Assembly: GCA_030159075.1 (NCBI GenBank)
Contig: BROG01000243.1
Span: 722,001-786,000, forward strand
Length of the DNA: 64,000 nt
Direction of reading: 5' to 3'
Source of the DNA: Atrina japonica
Lineage: Eukaryota; Mollusca; Bivalvia; Pterioida; Pinnidae
The stretch's first letter is position 1. The number at the start of each line of letters is the position of its first letter. The notes beneath the pieces were generated by a model that saw only the letters and a list, made by a program, of their open reading frames with translations, ran no database searches and was not told where the DNA came from. Both the position numbers and the translations under genes were made by a program. Shown piece after piece: positions 27,101 to 34,991 of this stretch.

Positions 27101-30100
27101 CCGGGGGCTGCCATCTTTCATCCATAGTACCTCTCATGTGGAGTCTCATCAAGGTAGTGGTGGTCCCTGCTGTATGTTGTCAAGGGCTTCAGTCTGAATC
27201 TCTCCGGGAACATTTAAGAGCTTGGAAGTGTATCTAGCCAGAACTTTTTTGTTGTCTGAGTAACCCGTCCGCTGACAGTTGTACAGGTCCTTTTTTCTGG
27301 GGTCCCCATTGAGCCCATTGTACCTTAGTATTCCTGTCTGCAATGTATATTGGTGTATCTAGTTCTCTCAATGTATTGGTGTACCTAGTACTCTCAGTGT
27401 ATTGGTGTATCTAGTACTCTCAATGTATTGGTGTACTCTCAGTGTACCTAGTACTCAATGTATTGGTGTATCTAGTACTCTCAGTGTATTGGTGTACCTA
27501 GTACTCTCAATGTATTGGTGTATATAGTTCTCTCAATGTATTGGTGTACCTAGTACTCTCAATGTATTGGTGTATCTAGTTCTCTCAATGTATTGGTGTA
27601 CCTAGTACTCTCAATGTATTGGTGTATCTAGTTCTCTCAGTGTATTGGTGTATCTAGTACTCTCAGTGTATTGGTGTACCTAGTACTCTCAATGTATTGG
27701 TGTATCTAGTACTCTCAGTGTATTGGTGTACCTAGTACTCTCAATGTATTGGTGTATCTAGTACTCTCAGTGTATTGGTGTACCTAGTACTCTCAATGTA
27801 TTGGTGTATATAGTACTCTCAATGTATTGGTGTACCTAGTACTCTCAATGTATTGGTGTATCTAGTACTCTCAATGTATTGGTGTACCTAGTACTCTCAA
27901 TGTATTGGTGTATCTAGTTCTCTCAATGTATTGGTGTACCTAGTACTCTCAATGTATTGGTGTATCTAGTACTCTCAGTGTATTGGTGTATCTAGTACTG
28001 TCAGTGTATTGGTGTATCTAGTACTCTCAATGTATTGGTGTATCTAGTACTCTCAGTGTATTGGTGTATCTAGTACTCTCAGTGTATTGGTGTACCTAGT
28101 ACTCTCAATGTATTGGTGTATCTAGTACTCTCAGTGTATTGGCATATCTAGTACTCTCAGTGTATTGGTGTACCTAGTACTCTCAGTGTATTGGTGTATC
28201 TAGTACTCTCAGTGTATTGGCATATCTAGTACTCTCAATGTATTGGTGTACCTAGTACTCTCAGTGTATTGGTGTATCTAGTACTCTCAGTGTATTGGTG
28301 TATCTAGTACTCTCAGTGTATTGGTGTACCTATACTCTCAGTGTACTAGTACTCTCAGTGTATTGGTGTACTCTAATGTATTGGTGTATCTAGTTCTCTC
28401 AGTGTATTGGTGTATATAGTACTCTCAGTATATTTGTACCTAGTACTCTCAATGTATTGGTGTATCTAGTACTGTCAGTGTATTGGCATATCTAGTACTC
28501 TCAGTGTATTGGTGTACCTAGTACTCTCAGTGTATTGGTGTATCTAGTACTCTCAGTGTATTGGTGTATCTAGTACTCTCAGTGTATTGGTGTACCTAGT
28601 ACTCTCAGTGTATTGGTGTACCTAGTACTCTCAATGTATTGGTGTACCTAGTACTCTCAATGTATTGGTGTACCTAGTACTCTCAGTGTATTGGTGTACC
28701 TAGTACTCTCAATGTATTGGTGTACCTAGTACTCTCAATGTATTGGTGTATCTAGTACTCTCAGTGTATTGGTGTACCTAGTACTCTCAATGTATTGGTG
28801 TATCTAGAACTCTGAGTGTATTGGCATATCTAGTACTCTCAGTGTATTGGCATATCTAGAACTCTGAGTGTATTGGCATATCTAGTACTCTCAGTGTATT
28901 TGTGTATCTAGTACTCTCAATGTATTGGTGTATCTAGTTCTCTCAATGTATTGGACGTATCTAGTACACTCAGTGTATTGGTGTATGTAGAACCCTCAGT
29001 GAAAAATTGTTACTAATTATCTAAAGCAGTTGATGCTAAAAAATTTGGCATAGTCAGTTTTCTGCAGTTATGTGTCTGTGCACATGTTACCATGGAAACA
29101 TAACACATAATGTAATAAGACAGACATTTATACCTGGAATATCAAAAAAAAAATACTTACAAGAACTCTAATACCTTCTGCATCAAGTTTTTCTGTTTTG
29201 TATGTTGGCTCACAAACTCGTACAACATCTTTGGCACCACGTTTCTTCAATTCCTGTAAGTAAATTTTGATTTCAGCTGAAAATCAAGATTCCTGTACAT
29301 GTGTCAGGCAAACATATGACCTCTTGAGCCCAAAACCATGAGCAAATGTTTGTCTGGACTCCAATAGTACAAAGACATAAATGTACACAAAAATAAAAAA
29401 GTTCTGTGTAATCCCATCCACAGAAAGGCCAAATTACAGACCAGAAAAAAGGAAACTGCATGAAACAAGATGGCAGCTTCAGCTTTTATGATTCACCTTG
29501 GAGGTACAATGTAGGTGGATTCAGGTTTGAATCTAGGGTAGATTTAACACTTGATAACAAAGTTCTATCACCAAGCTCAGCAAGAGACCTTTAACCAAGG
29601 TCATGCAGCATAGGAGATTTGTCATGTTGCCCTTGTTGCAGTCTGAGCAATGACTTATGTCTATACCACACAGCAAAATGTATAGCATTTCACCCATGGC
29701 ATATCAGGTCTCCTTAAAAATTTCTAAAAGTTAAAAGATTCTAAGCAGAAATGAAACAAAAACAAAATAAACTTGGTCAACTCTCCAGAATAGTTGATTA
29801 CATGTAGATCCGAGGGATGGGTAGAGAAGTCTCTGGTCATGAGGTAAACAGCATTGCCCTATAAACTATGGTCACACATTCTCATACATGTAGCTTGTCA
29901 GTATAGGATTCTTAATCGAAAATACTGAACCATCGGTTTTAGATTTCTACCTACCCAGTGATTTTAGATGATTACTGACCCATTGATTTTAGATGATTAT
30001 CGACCCATTGATTATTAGATGATTACTGACCCAGTGATTTTTGTTTGTTTATTGTTGTTTAATGTCCCACTCAAGAATCTTTCACTCATATGATATGGAG

Positions 30101-31309
30101 AAGTCACCAAATGCTGGTGAAGGGCTTCAAATTTTGGCCTATGCTTGGCACTTATTGCCATTGAGCAGTGAGGGTTCTTTAACATGCTGACACCTACTGT
30201 GACACGGGCACGGGACCTCCATTTTTTACTGTCTCAATCCTGCTGCCAGCTGGACTCAAACTCACAACCTTACGATCAAGCATCGAGCACGCTACCGACT
30301 GAGCCAAGCTGGCTCCCCAGTGATTTTAGATCATTATTGACCCAGTGGTTTTAGATCCTTATTGACCCGGTGATTTTAGATCCTTATTGACCCATTGTTT
30401 TTAGATGATTACTGCCCCAGTGATTTTAGATCATTATTGACCCAGTGGTTTTAGATGATTACTGCCCCAGTGATTTTAGATTTAGATGATTACTGCCCCA
30501 GTGATTTTAGATGATTACTGCCCCAGTGATTTTAGATGATTATTGAGCCGGTGGTTTTAGATGATTACTACCCCAGTGATTTTAGATGATTACTGCCCCT
30601 GTGATTTTAGATCATTATTGAGCCGGTGGTTTTAGATGATTACCGCCCCAGTGATTTTAGATGATTACTGCCCCAGTGATTTTAGATCATTATTGACCCA
30701 GTGGATTTAGATGATTACTGCCCCAGTGATTTTAGATGATTACTGACCCAGTAATTTTAGATCTTTATTGACCCATTGGTTTTAGATGATTACTGACCAA
30801 GTGATATTAGATCATTATTGACCTAGTGATTTTAGATGATTACTGACCCAATGATTTTAGATCATTATTGACCTAATGATTTTAGATGATTACTGACCAA
30901 GTGATATTAGATCATTATTGACCTAGTGATTTTAGATGATTACTGACCCAGTGATTTTAGATGATTACTGACCCAATGATTTTAGATCATTATTGACCAA
31001 TAAGAATTTTAGATCCTTATTGTCCCGGTGGTTATAGATCATTGACCTGCTTTGTTTTTGTTTTTGTTTTTTACAAATGTACAATGTACACAAACACGCA
31101 AAGATAAATGACAATGGATCATAATTGGTCATCTATATGACACAATGAAAATTCTAATTATCTTGCAAACACTGATTATGAAATTGCAGAATGCATACCT
31201 CAATGAATTTTTCAATTGTAGAATCTGTTGGACGATCCATTATAAGAAATCTCATGTTCTTAAACTCAATTTCAGCGGGTTCTGGGCGTCTCGCTTTCAT
31301 GGTTGTCAT
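10985..31309 (-). CDS. PTP4A: PRL / protein-tyrosine phosphatase type IVA, five coding exons
   Basis: Joining 31309-31199, 29253-29161, 13434-13304, 12541-12467 and 11096-10985 gives a 173-residue protein, the same length as human PRL-1. PRLs are small prenylated dual-specificity phosphatases at the plasma membrane and endosomes that bind CNNM magnesium transporters. Visible motifs: KNMRFLI near residue 17; RVCEPTY with the redox-partner cysteine (C51); the WPD-loop equivalent WQFDDG at 70-75 with the presumed general acid D74; the catalytic loop [10 protein letters not shown] with C106 and R112; [20 protein letters not shown] at 138-144, whose second arginine (R140) aligns with the CNNM-binding R138 of human PRL-1; a basic C-terminal tail; and a CCIM prenylation box. 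All four introns are GT-AG and phase is preserved. The first ATG (31309) is followed three codons later by a second ATG (31300) that could also serve. An upstream in-frame TGA lies near 31360, and a possible UTR splice acceptor sits at 31324. Odd point: the WPD-loop proline is glutamine here. Confidence in identity is very high. Confidence 0.97.
11178..11398. mobile_element. pogo-like inverted-repeat MITE in PRL intron 4
   Basis: Starts TA/CAGTGGAAGCTGT and ends AGACAGGTTTTACTG. Internal words TCTCAAGACTAC and GGTCTCTCAAGAC are repeated in opposite orientations. Terminal CAGTRRAACCT with TA flanks fits pogo/Tigger-type elements. Confidence 0.6.
12467..12541 (-). CDS. PTP4A: PRL coding exon 4
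   Basis: 75 bp. Completes R112 and encodes [20 protein letters not shown] then ELIR. Acceptor ATTTCAG, donor GTAAGT, leaving two bases (GA) of the codon for E137. The alanine following the active-site arginine is typical of PRLs, where most PTPs have Ser or Thr. Confidence 0.96.
12979..13157. mobile_element. pogo-like MITE in PRL intron 3 (subfamily B)
   Basis: TA/CAGTGAAACCTGTATATAG at one end and TAGCAGGTTTTACTG at the other. The same internal sequence occurs inverted at 18568-18746 and direct at 43437-43603. A fragment of another element abuts it and ends in ACAGGTTTTACAGTATA at about 13287. Confidence 0.75.
13304..13434 (-). CDS. PTP4A: PRL coding exon 3 (active-site loop)
   Basis: 131 bp, residues 69-111 plus two bases of codon 112. 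The acceptor is a T-rich tract ending GAAG; the donor is GTTTGT. It carries WQFDDG and most of the CX5R loop, with the arginine codon split by the following intron (AG|A). Confidence 0.96.
13900..14045. repeat. dispersed repeat, copy 1
   Basis: Words such as GGCAGGCAATGAAGTCAC, GTACCATGTGCATG and GAACATGAACTTTGGCGCT recur in altered form at 15610-15740, so the two stretches are diverged copies. Type unknown. Confidence 0.5.
14951..15399. mobile_element. pogo-like MITE in PRL intron 2 (GAGTCGAAGTT subfamily)
   Basis: TA/CAGTAGAACTTCGATGAGTC at the left and GAACTCATCGAAGTTCTACTG at the right are near-perfect inverted repeats of about 20 bp. The body is AT-rich with repeated CATCGAGA and GACTCAT words. 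A long TA/CA microsatellite abuts the right end. Confidence 0.85.
15400..15470. repeat. (TA)n(CA)n microsatellite
   Basis: A TATATA run of about 40 bp changes into an ACACAC run of about 30 bp, directly at the edge of the inverted-repeat element. Confidence 0.95.
15600..15745. repeat. dispersed repeat, copy 2
   Basis: Diverged copy of 13900-14045: CATGAACCTTGGTGCT, CATGGCAGGCATTGAAGTCA, ACCATGTATGTTGAATAAG. It is preceded at 15490-15600 by inverted GGGTTAC/GTAACCC words. Confidence 0.5.
16668..16847. mobile_element. pogo-like MITE (subfamily A)
   Basis: Left end TAGTGAAACTTGTATGTAAA, right end GCAGGTTTTACTG. The internal words GGTCTTTATAGGGAGGTGG and TTTGTACACAAATGGTACTA are shared with copies at 23930-24088 and 51005-51189. 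Confidence 0.75.
17130..17235 (+). repeat. probable interspersed repeat fragment, exon-like
   Basis: Looks like an exon at first sight: TTTATGCAG then 90 bp, then ACAG/GTATGA. One frame is open, but the sequence (CCTGGATCCATTCCTCACCCAA) resembles a common bivalve dispersed repeat I recall. Its conceptual peptide has no family signature. Treated as a repeat. Confidence 0.35.
18568..18746. mobile_element. pogo-like MITE (subfamily B, inverted)
   Basis: TA/CAGTAAAACCTGCTATAGCA ... TATACAGGTTTTACTG/TA, with intact TA on both sides. The sequence is the reverse complement of the 12979-13157 copy. Confidence 0.85.
18785..19272. mobile_element. pogo-like MITE (TATCTCGAAAT subfamily)
   Basis: TA/CAGTGGAATATTGTTATCTC at the left and AAAAGATTCCACTG/TA at the right. 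TA duplicates are intact on both sides. GAGATAAC and TTCGAGATA words recur through the body. No transposase frame is present. Confidence 0.8.
19322..19780. mobile_element. pogo-like MITE (TTATAACAAG subfamily)
   Basis: Inverted ends AGTCAACTCTTGTTATAACG and CGTTATAACAAGAGTTGACT match over about 20 bp. GATATAACAGCA and TGACATAACAGCA words recur inside. It lies 50 bp after the preceding element. Confidence 0.85.
20223..20597 (-). other. 124-codon open frame in PRL intron 2, function unknown
   Basis: Open on the same strand as PRL but separate from it. The N-terminal part ([13 protein letters not shown] then AEDLKKLV) faintly recalls the tail of PlsC-type acyltransferases, and GTAAGC follows AAACTT as a possible donor. 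No HX4D or PEGT motif was found nearby, so the resemblance is probably chance. Confidence 0.15.
20737..21088. mobile_element. pogo-like MITE (CCTCACCTGAAGACC type)
   Basis: Left end TA/CAGTGGAACCTCACCTGAAG. The right portion contains GGTGGTCTTAATAGTGAGGTTTA. Words of the GACCACCT type occur inverted inside. The right end is degraded. Confidence 0.55.
22545..22680. repeat. dispersed repeat related to 56098-56240 and 59035-59220
   Basis: Shared words: TAGCTCCTTTTCACTCACAAA, CCACTGGTTCTTATGG and AAAGTTAACAAGGCACGAC. The three copies have the same order of words. I recall this as a frequent bivalve repeat; the class is unknown. Confidence 0.55.
22740..23024. mobile_element. TIR element (TTTCACTAWAGGTCGTAA ends)
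   Basis: Left GGACCATTTTCACTAAAGGT and right ACCTATAGTGAAACTGACCC are inverted repeats of about 30 bp with a few mismatches. The body contains many CGTAAC/GTTACG words in both orientations. No open frame. Target duplication not resolved. Confidence 0.7.
23930..24088. mobile_element. pogo-like MITE (subfamily A)
   Basis: ACTTGTATAAAGACC at the left and AAAGCAGGTTTTGCTG at the right. Shares GATTTGTACACAAATGGTAC with the 16668 and 51005 copies. The left terminus is eroded. The poly-C tract begins about 25 bp beyond it. Confidence 0.7.
24113..24189. repeat. 77-bp poly-C tract with one interruption
   Basis: All C except an A at 24153, followed by an ACACAC run to about 24208. The minus strand is a G tract with strong quadruplex potential. 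Glycine-rich open frames over it are artefacts of the homopolymer. Length is likely to be inaccurate in an assembly. Confidence 0.95.
25481..25785. repeat. 26-bp minisatellite, left block
   Basis: About 11-12 irregular units of the type CAGTGTATTGGTGTATCTAG followed by TACCCT or AACCCT. It is separated from the main block (27342-29000) by the retrotransposon remnant. Confidence 0.9.
25800..27340 (-). pseudogene. decayed non-LTR retrotransposon (reverse transcriptase region)
   Basis: The minus strand shows reverse-transcriptase landmarks in the correct order but in broken frames. A linker like that before the RT ([16 protein letters not shown] at about 27190-27240, then PGEDGIPAV near 27090) is followed by [20 protein letters not shown] at 26920-26990, the classical first RT block. 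Then come [15 protein letters not shown] near 26400, EIQRRVAR at about 26255-26280, and, after a frameshift, [19 protein letters not shown] to 26190. The last two are typical of the segment after the RT in this LINE group. Many stops and frameshifts make it non-functional. The endonuclease end is missing, so it is 5'-truncated. Clade not determined. Confidence 0.9.
27342..29000. repeat. 26-bp minisatellite, main block (about 63 units)
   Basis: Unit of the form TAGTACTCTCAATGTATTGG plus TGTAYC. Two positions vary in a patterned way (CAATG/CAGTG and TATC/TACC), so long stretches alternate in 52-bp pairs. It lies wholly in PRL intron 2 and ends 160 bp before exon 2. Irregular units (for example at 28327-28380) mark local deletions. 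Confidence 0.95.
29161..29253 (-). CDS. PTP4A: PRL coding exon 2
   Basis: 93 bp, residues 38-68, in phase 0 on both sides. Acceptor TTACTTACAG, donor GTAAGT. Encodes [18 protein letters not shown] and EGIRVL. Cysteine 51 corresponds to human C49, which forms a disulfide with the catalytic cysteine. Confidence 0.96.
29952..31045. repeat. 25-bp minisatellite in PRL intron 1, interrupted by a SINE
   Basis: About 30 units of the form GATTTTAGATGATTACTGMC plus CCAGT, with ATGATTACTG and ATCATTATTG variants. The array is split by the SINE at 30042-30316. Confidence 0.92.
30042..30316 (-). mobile_element. tRNA-derived SINE, family 1, copy 1
   Basis: On the minus strand it begins GGAGCCAGCTTGGCTCAGTC, with A box TGGCTCAGTCGG and B box GAGTTTGAGTCC, and ends with GACATTAAACAACAATAAAC. 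An 11-bp duplication (CCAGTGATTTT, 30031-30041 and 30317-30327) flanks it, although that word is also part of the host array. Inside, CACGGG is doubled at 30203-30214 relative to the other copies. Confidence 0.9.
31199..31309 (-). CDS. PTP4A: PRL coding exon 1
   Basis: Encodes residues 1-37, from [16 protein letters not shown] to KFIE. The donor after 31199 is GTATGC. The segment aligns with the vertebrate PRL N-terminus (KNMRFLI, KFIE) with two extra residues at the start. A pyrimidine-rich stretch ending in AG at 31324 may mark the acceptor of a 5' UTR intron. Confidence 0.95.
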
Positions 31310-31910
31310 TTGATATATTCCAACTTTCCAGAGAGAAAAATGAGTTCTTCTTTCTCACATAGATAGATCCTTCTGAGATTTAATTTCTCCAAAAGACACT
31401 AGCATACGCACAATACATAAAATTGTATGTTTTAAAAAAAATCTCACAATGAAAAAATAAATAATCACTTTTTGAAGACAGGCCCGTTACAAGTGATAAG
31501 AAAATTGATCTACCAAGACTGTATATGAACACAATATATATATCTATACACAAAACATTTTATCCCGTTTTTGTGTCGGAAATTAATTAGACATCCAACA
31601 ATTTTATCCAATTCTCCTTCAATATACTTATTTTGTCTTTCATCTACCACCTGATTTGAGCCTGAAAGACATATGGGTGGGAATAGTTGAAGTTTACATT
31701 CGAATTCCAAGTACACAGAAAAAGCAGGGAATATCGACGGTCAGAATTACCCCATCCGTGGTTTAACCCCACTGCGTTAACCAGGTGGGGGGACGTCTGG
31801 TGCTAACATGAAATTGGAACAAGAATTATGCAACAAATAAGGAGGTCAGCACCGAAAATTTGGCAGCACTTTTGTTTACTCTCAGGATGACTGTGTCAAC
31901 ACTGGGCTGT
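31310..31910. other. region upstream of the PRL start, promoter not located
   Basis: Holds part of the 5' UTR or a UTR intron (possible acceptor at 31324) but no clear core promoter on the minus strand. Confidence 0.3.
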
Positions 31911-32021
31911 TCACACGTGCTGTGCCTGGCAATAATCTCCACTGTTTGTCACAAACTCCATAAATGTGTGGCCGAACTCACCAAAAAACTGAAAAGAAAT
32001 GAAAATAACAATGATCAGTGA
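31887..32021 (+). CDS. possible 44-residue small ORF with hydrophobic N-terminus (weak)
   Basis: ATG at 31887 (A at -3) opens a 44-codon frame beginning MTVSTLGCSHVLCLAIIST, which resembles a signal peptide, followed by a Lys/Asn-rich tail; stop at 32019-32021. The opposite strand is also open (31988-31911) after a good acceptor (TTTCTTTTCAG), reading FFGEFGHTFMEFV... to a TGA. So this less AT-rich island could be a minus-strand UTR or terminal exon instead. Neither was recognised. Confidence 0.15.
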   Translation: MTVSTLGCSHVLCLAIISTVCHKLHKCVAELTKKLKRNENNNDQ

Positions 32022-33559
32022 GTGACTTCGAACTTAGAAATTTACAAGTACAATGCATTTGGACAGACACCACCAAATATTTTCCCATAGGCCTCAATGC
32101 TAATTTACAAAACTTCAGGTCACTGTCACTCCCATGTTTATTAAATCTGGGTCAAATAAGTACCCTGTGCTGAAAGATCAATATTTTTGATAACAAAATA
32201 TGCAATCAAAAGTATAGGTTGCCGTTGCACTTCTACTTCAAATTTTCACTTGTTTACAACTCGTAGTATTCCGCACCAAAGGAAAATATCTATTCTCATA
32301 TGACCCCTCCCTTTCAATTTTCAACCGTCAACCCTATAATTTCCAAAGTACTACCAATATTCATGTATCTTTTTTATCACCTTAATTTCACTTATTAATG
32401 GCAAAACTAATTTTTTCATTTAATGACCAATCAGATCTCTGGGCTCATTTTACCCTCCACACAACTTTGGGTGTCCAAAATGTCTGCGCCCATGTTGTAA
32501 ACAAAGCAGGTGTTTTTCCATTTAGTCATAAAGGATATAATGTTTACGTGACCAGCAGGCATTCCAATGAATATTTGATTAGGTACATGTATTATATGAT
32601 GACCATTCAGAATGTAAAATAAGGGGTCTTTTTTTCAAATTTGCAGGTCTAGTGTAGGAAAAAATTCAAGGTCATATCCTTGGCTTTGCCTTGAAAGAGA
32701 AAGTTCAAGGTCATACCCCAAGTTTTTGGAAGTTTTAAAAACAAATGGTGATTATTCCTTTACCAAACATATTTAAGTTTGCCTTGTCTTTACAGACAGA
32801 TGAGGCTTAAAATAAGATATTAAAATATGCAATCAAAATAATTCTGACACTTTACATTTGTAATATGCTAAATCTGAAATCGTACACAAATTTTACATGT
32901 ATGTACACAGAAACTTTGGCTGCCCATATTGTGATACCATTTATACTAATAGATACAGAAATGTGATGAAAGCAAAACAAGGTGTCAACTGATATACCCT
33001 GGTGGCAAACGAAACAAAAACAGAAGGAACTGCACACTCCTTGTACACATACACAACAACATGTACCATACCTACACAAAGGACACCTTTGCGGAATGTT
33101 TCAGATATTTAAATAAATACCACTCGTGAAGTATTTCAATCTTTTTAATCTTCCTATAACTATCATGTTACCTTCTGTTAAAAAGACAATTGACAAGTCA
33201 TACAAAGTACACTGGAGTAGAAATATGTCTCCATGTGAGCAAGCCCTTAGCCAGTTCAGTCATATTATCACAACAAAATATTCCAAATATTTGGTGATGT
33301 ATCCTGACCTGCTGAGACTGAAAAACTATGTTGATCTAAGCCTACATACAAACGTACAAGGCCTGGGCCAAAAGATACTCAAAACCTTTTTTTTTTTCAT
33401 GCTAATTTCCAGTCCCGCCAATTTGATACAATTGGAAAACTGGTTTTAATAAGTAACAAGATGTGTTTGGGAAACACAAATGCCCCAGATTAGAGCAAAT
33501 TTCTATGCGAGCAAATAATATGTATACCTTAAATATTACAATATCCTACATTTTGACCC

Positions 33560-33780
33560 CACCCCAGACCCAGGGGCATTTGATGTCAGTGAAGTGTGTG
33601 CAGTCCTTAGATGAACTTACAGTCCAAGTTTGGTTACTGTATCACAATCCAAACTTGAAATATTGCACTTTATATGCAAGCGGGACGAAATTAAGGACAG
33701 ACAGACTGACGATCCAAACACTAGATGGCCTTGGCTGGCCTTTCAAGCCAAGGGGCATAAAAATTTCAGTCATCCTCTGA
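33560..33780. repeat. dispersed repeat fragment
   Basis: Ends with TGGCCTTGGCTGGCCTTTCA and AGCCAAGGGGCATAA, in the style of the AGGTGAGCT-ending repeats at 59035-59220. The plus-strand open frame over it is not considered coding. Confidence 0.35.
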
Positions 33781-33785
33781 AGTGT

Positions 33786-34029
33786 TTTTTTTTTACTATT
33801 GTTTAACGCCATACTCGACAATTTTTTCAGTTATATGGGGATGGTCAGTTTTAAATGGAGGAGTTACAATGGTTATAATGTACCGGAGAAGAGACCACCT
33901 GCCTTCCACAAGTCAACTGTCAAACTTTCTCACAAAAATCAGCTAAGGTTCCAGTGGGGCTCGAATCTGCCCGGACTTCAAGGTTTAAAGCCCGATCGAT
34001 GCTCTAACCACTCGTCCACAGAGCCCCAG
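33786..34029 (-). mobile_element. tRNA-derived SINE, family 2
   Basis: The minus strand starts GGGGCTCTGTGGACGAGTGG (A box-like TGGACGAGTGG, Leu/Ser tRNA type), with B box AGATTCGAGCCCC, and ends GGCGTTAAACAATAG then poly-A. The plus-strand open frame 33799-34059 across it is not a gene. A truncated relative is at 4346-4456. Confidence 0.8.
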
Positions 34030-34884
34030 GGCAATCAGTTTTTAAATGATAATCAATAATCAGTTTATAACTGGAAGAAGCAAAGTGATTGAATATTGAT
34101 TACATAGTCTGTTTCTGACTTTCCCATTAATTATGAGTGTCAATTCGTTAATTTCTAAATATCAAATGTCAATACAGTATTTTACACTCAACATTCAATA
34201 ACAAGGCAAAACATATCTATTTATATCTTAGTATTCTTATTCTTACACAGTAATTGACCTTTATTTTATAATATATACCATCTTAGATTGTATATATATA
34301 TATATATTTTTTTTCATAATTCAGCATTGAAGCGATAATCAGAAATGGTAAACCAATCAGATTTTTCTTTCTATCATAAAACATTGTAAATTATAAACCC
34401 ATTACAATTGACGACAATGCACCACAAGTAGTGTAACATTTTCAGTTCAAAATGCCACTAAAACTTCTTACCTCGTAGTACTAGATAAGTTGTCTTCTGG
34501 GCTGAACACAATTTTTTTGTTACTAGATAAGAAAGTACAGAAAGCAACAAATGTTTTTAACCTTACTTACAACCCAATAATGTGTACTTTTATAGTGATC
34601 AGGTAAAACAGTTTGCCATGCTCATATTCCATGTAGACATTAGCTGCAACTGCACTGTTATGATGCAATTGATGATACTCATGGTAAACAAGAGTCACTC
34701 AATCTTGGACTGTAAGCTATATGTATATGTACATGTATATTACAATTTTCCAAAAATTACATCATTTCTACTTTCAGCCATTACATCACTTCTATTTGGA
34801 GTCAAATTCAACATGTGATACAATAACATGTACTTATATGGTGAGTACAGGTAACGCACTAGCTGTTTTTATCACAGAAGGACT

Positions 34885-34991
34885 TGATAACCTGCACAAC
34901 GCATCGTTAAATTTAACATACAGTTAGCCCATTGGTTTAACATTGGTTAACTTCACATTAAATTTAACAACCTGTTGTGCAACTGGGTCCT
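34885..34991. mobile_element. short TIR element (GTTAAATTTAA ends)
   Basis: GCACAACGCATCGTTAAATT on the left and ATTTAACAACCTGTTGTGCA on the right are inverted repeats, with GGTTTAACATTGGTTAAC between them. About 107 bp, no coding capacity. Confidence 0.6.

Noticed and set aside
26684..27237. Plus-strand frames of 69-95 codons
   Set aside because: They are shadows opposite the decayed minus-strand reverse transcriptase.
30240..30316. tRNA gene-like sequences at the right ends of 30042-30316, 40211-40491 and 47335-47605
   Set aside because: A and B boxes are present but the cloverleaf is not complete and each is continuous with the same SINE body and flanking duplications. These are SINE heads, not tRNA genes.
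25481..31045. CRISPR-like appearance of regularly repeated 25-26 bp units
   Set aside because: The units are contiguous without unique spacers, and the context is a eukaryotic intron.
31145..31366. Plus-strand 73-codon frame
   Set aside because: Antisense shadow of PRL exon 1.
33799..34059. 86-codon plus-strand frame
   Set aside because: Runs through a tRNA-derived SINE in antisense.
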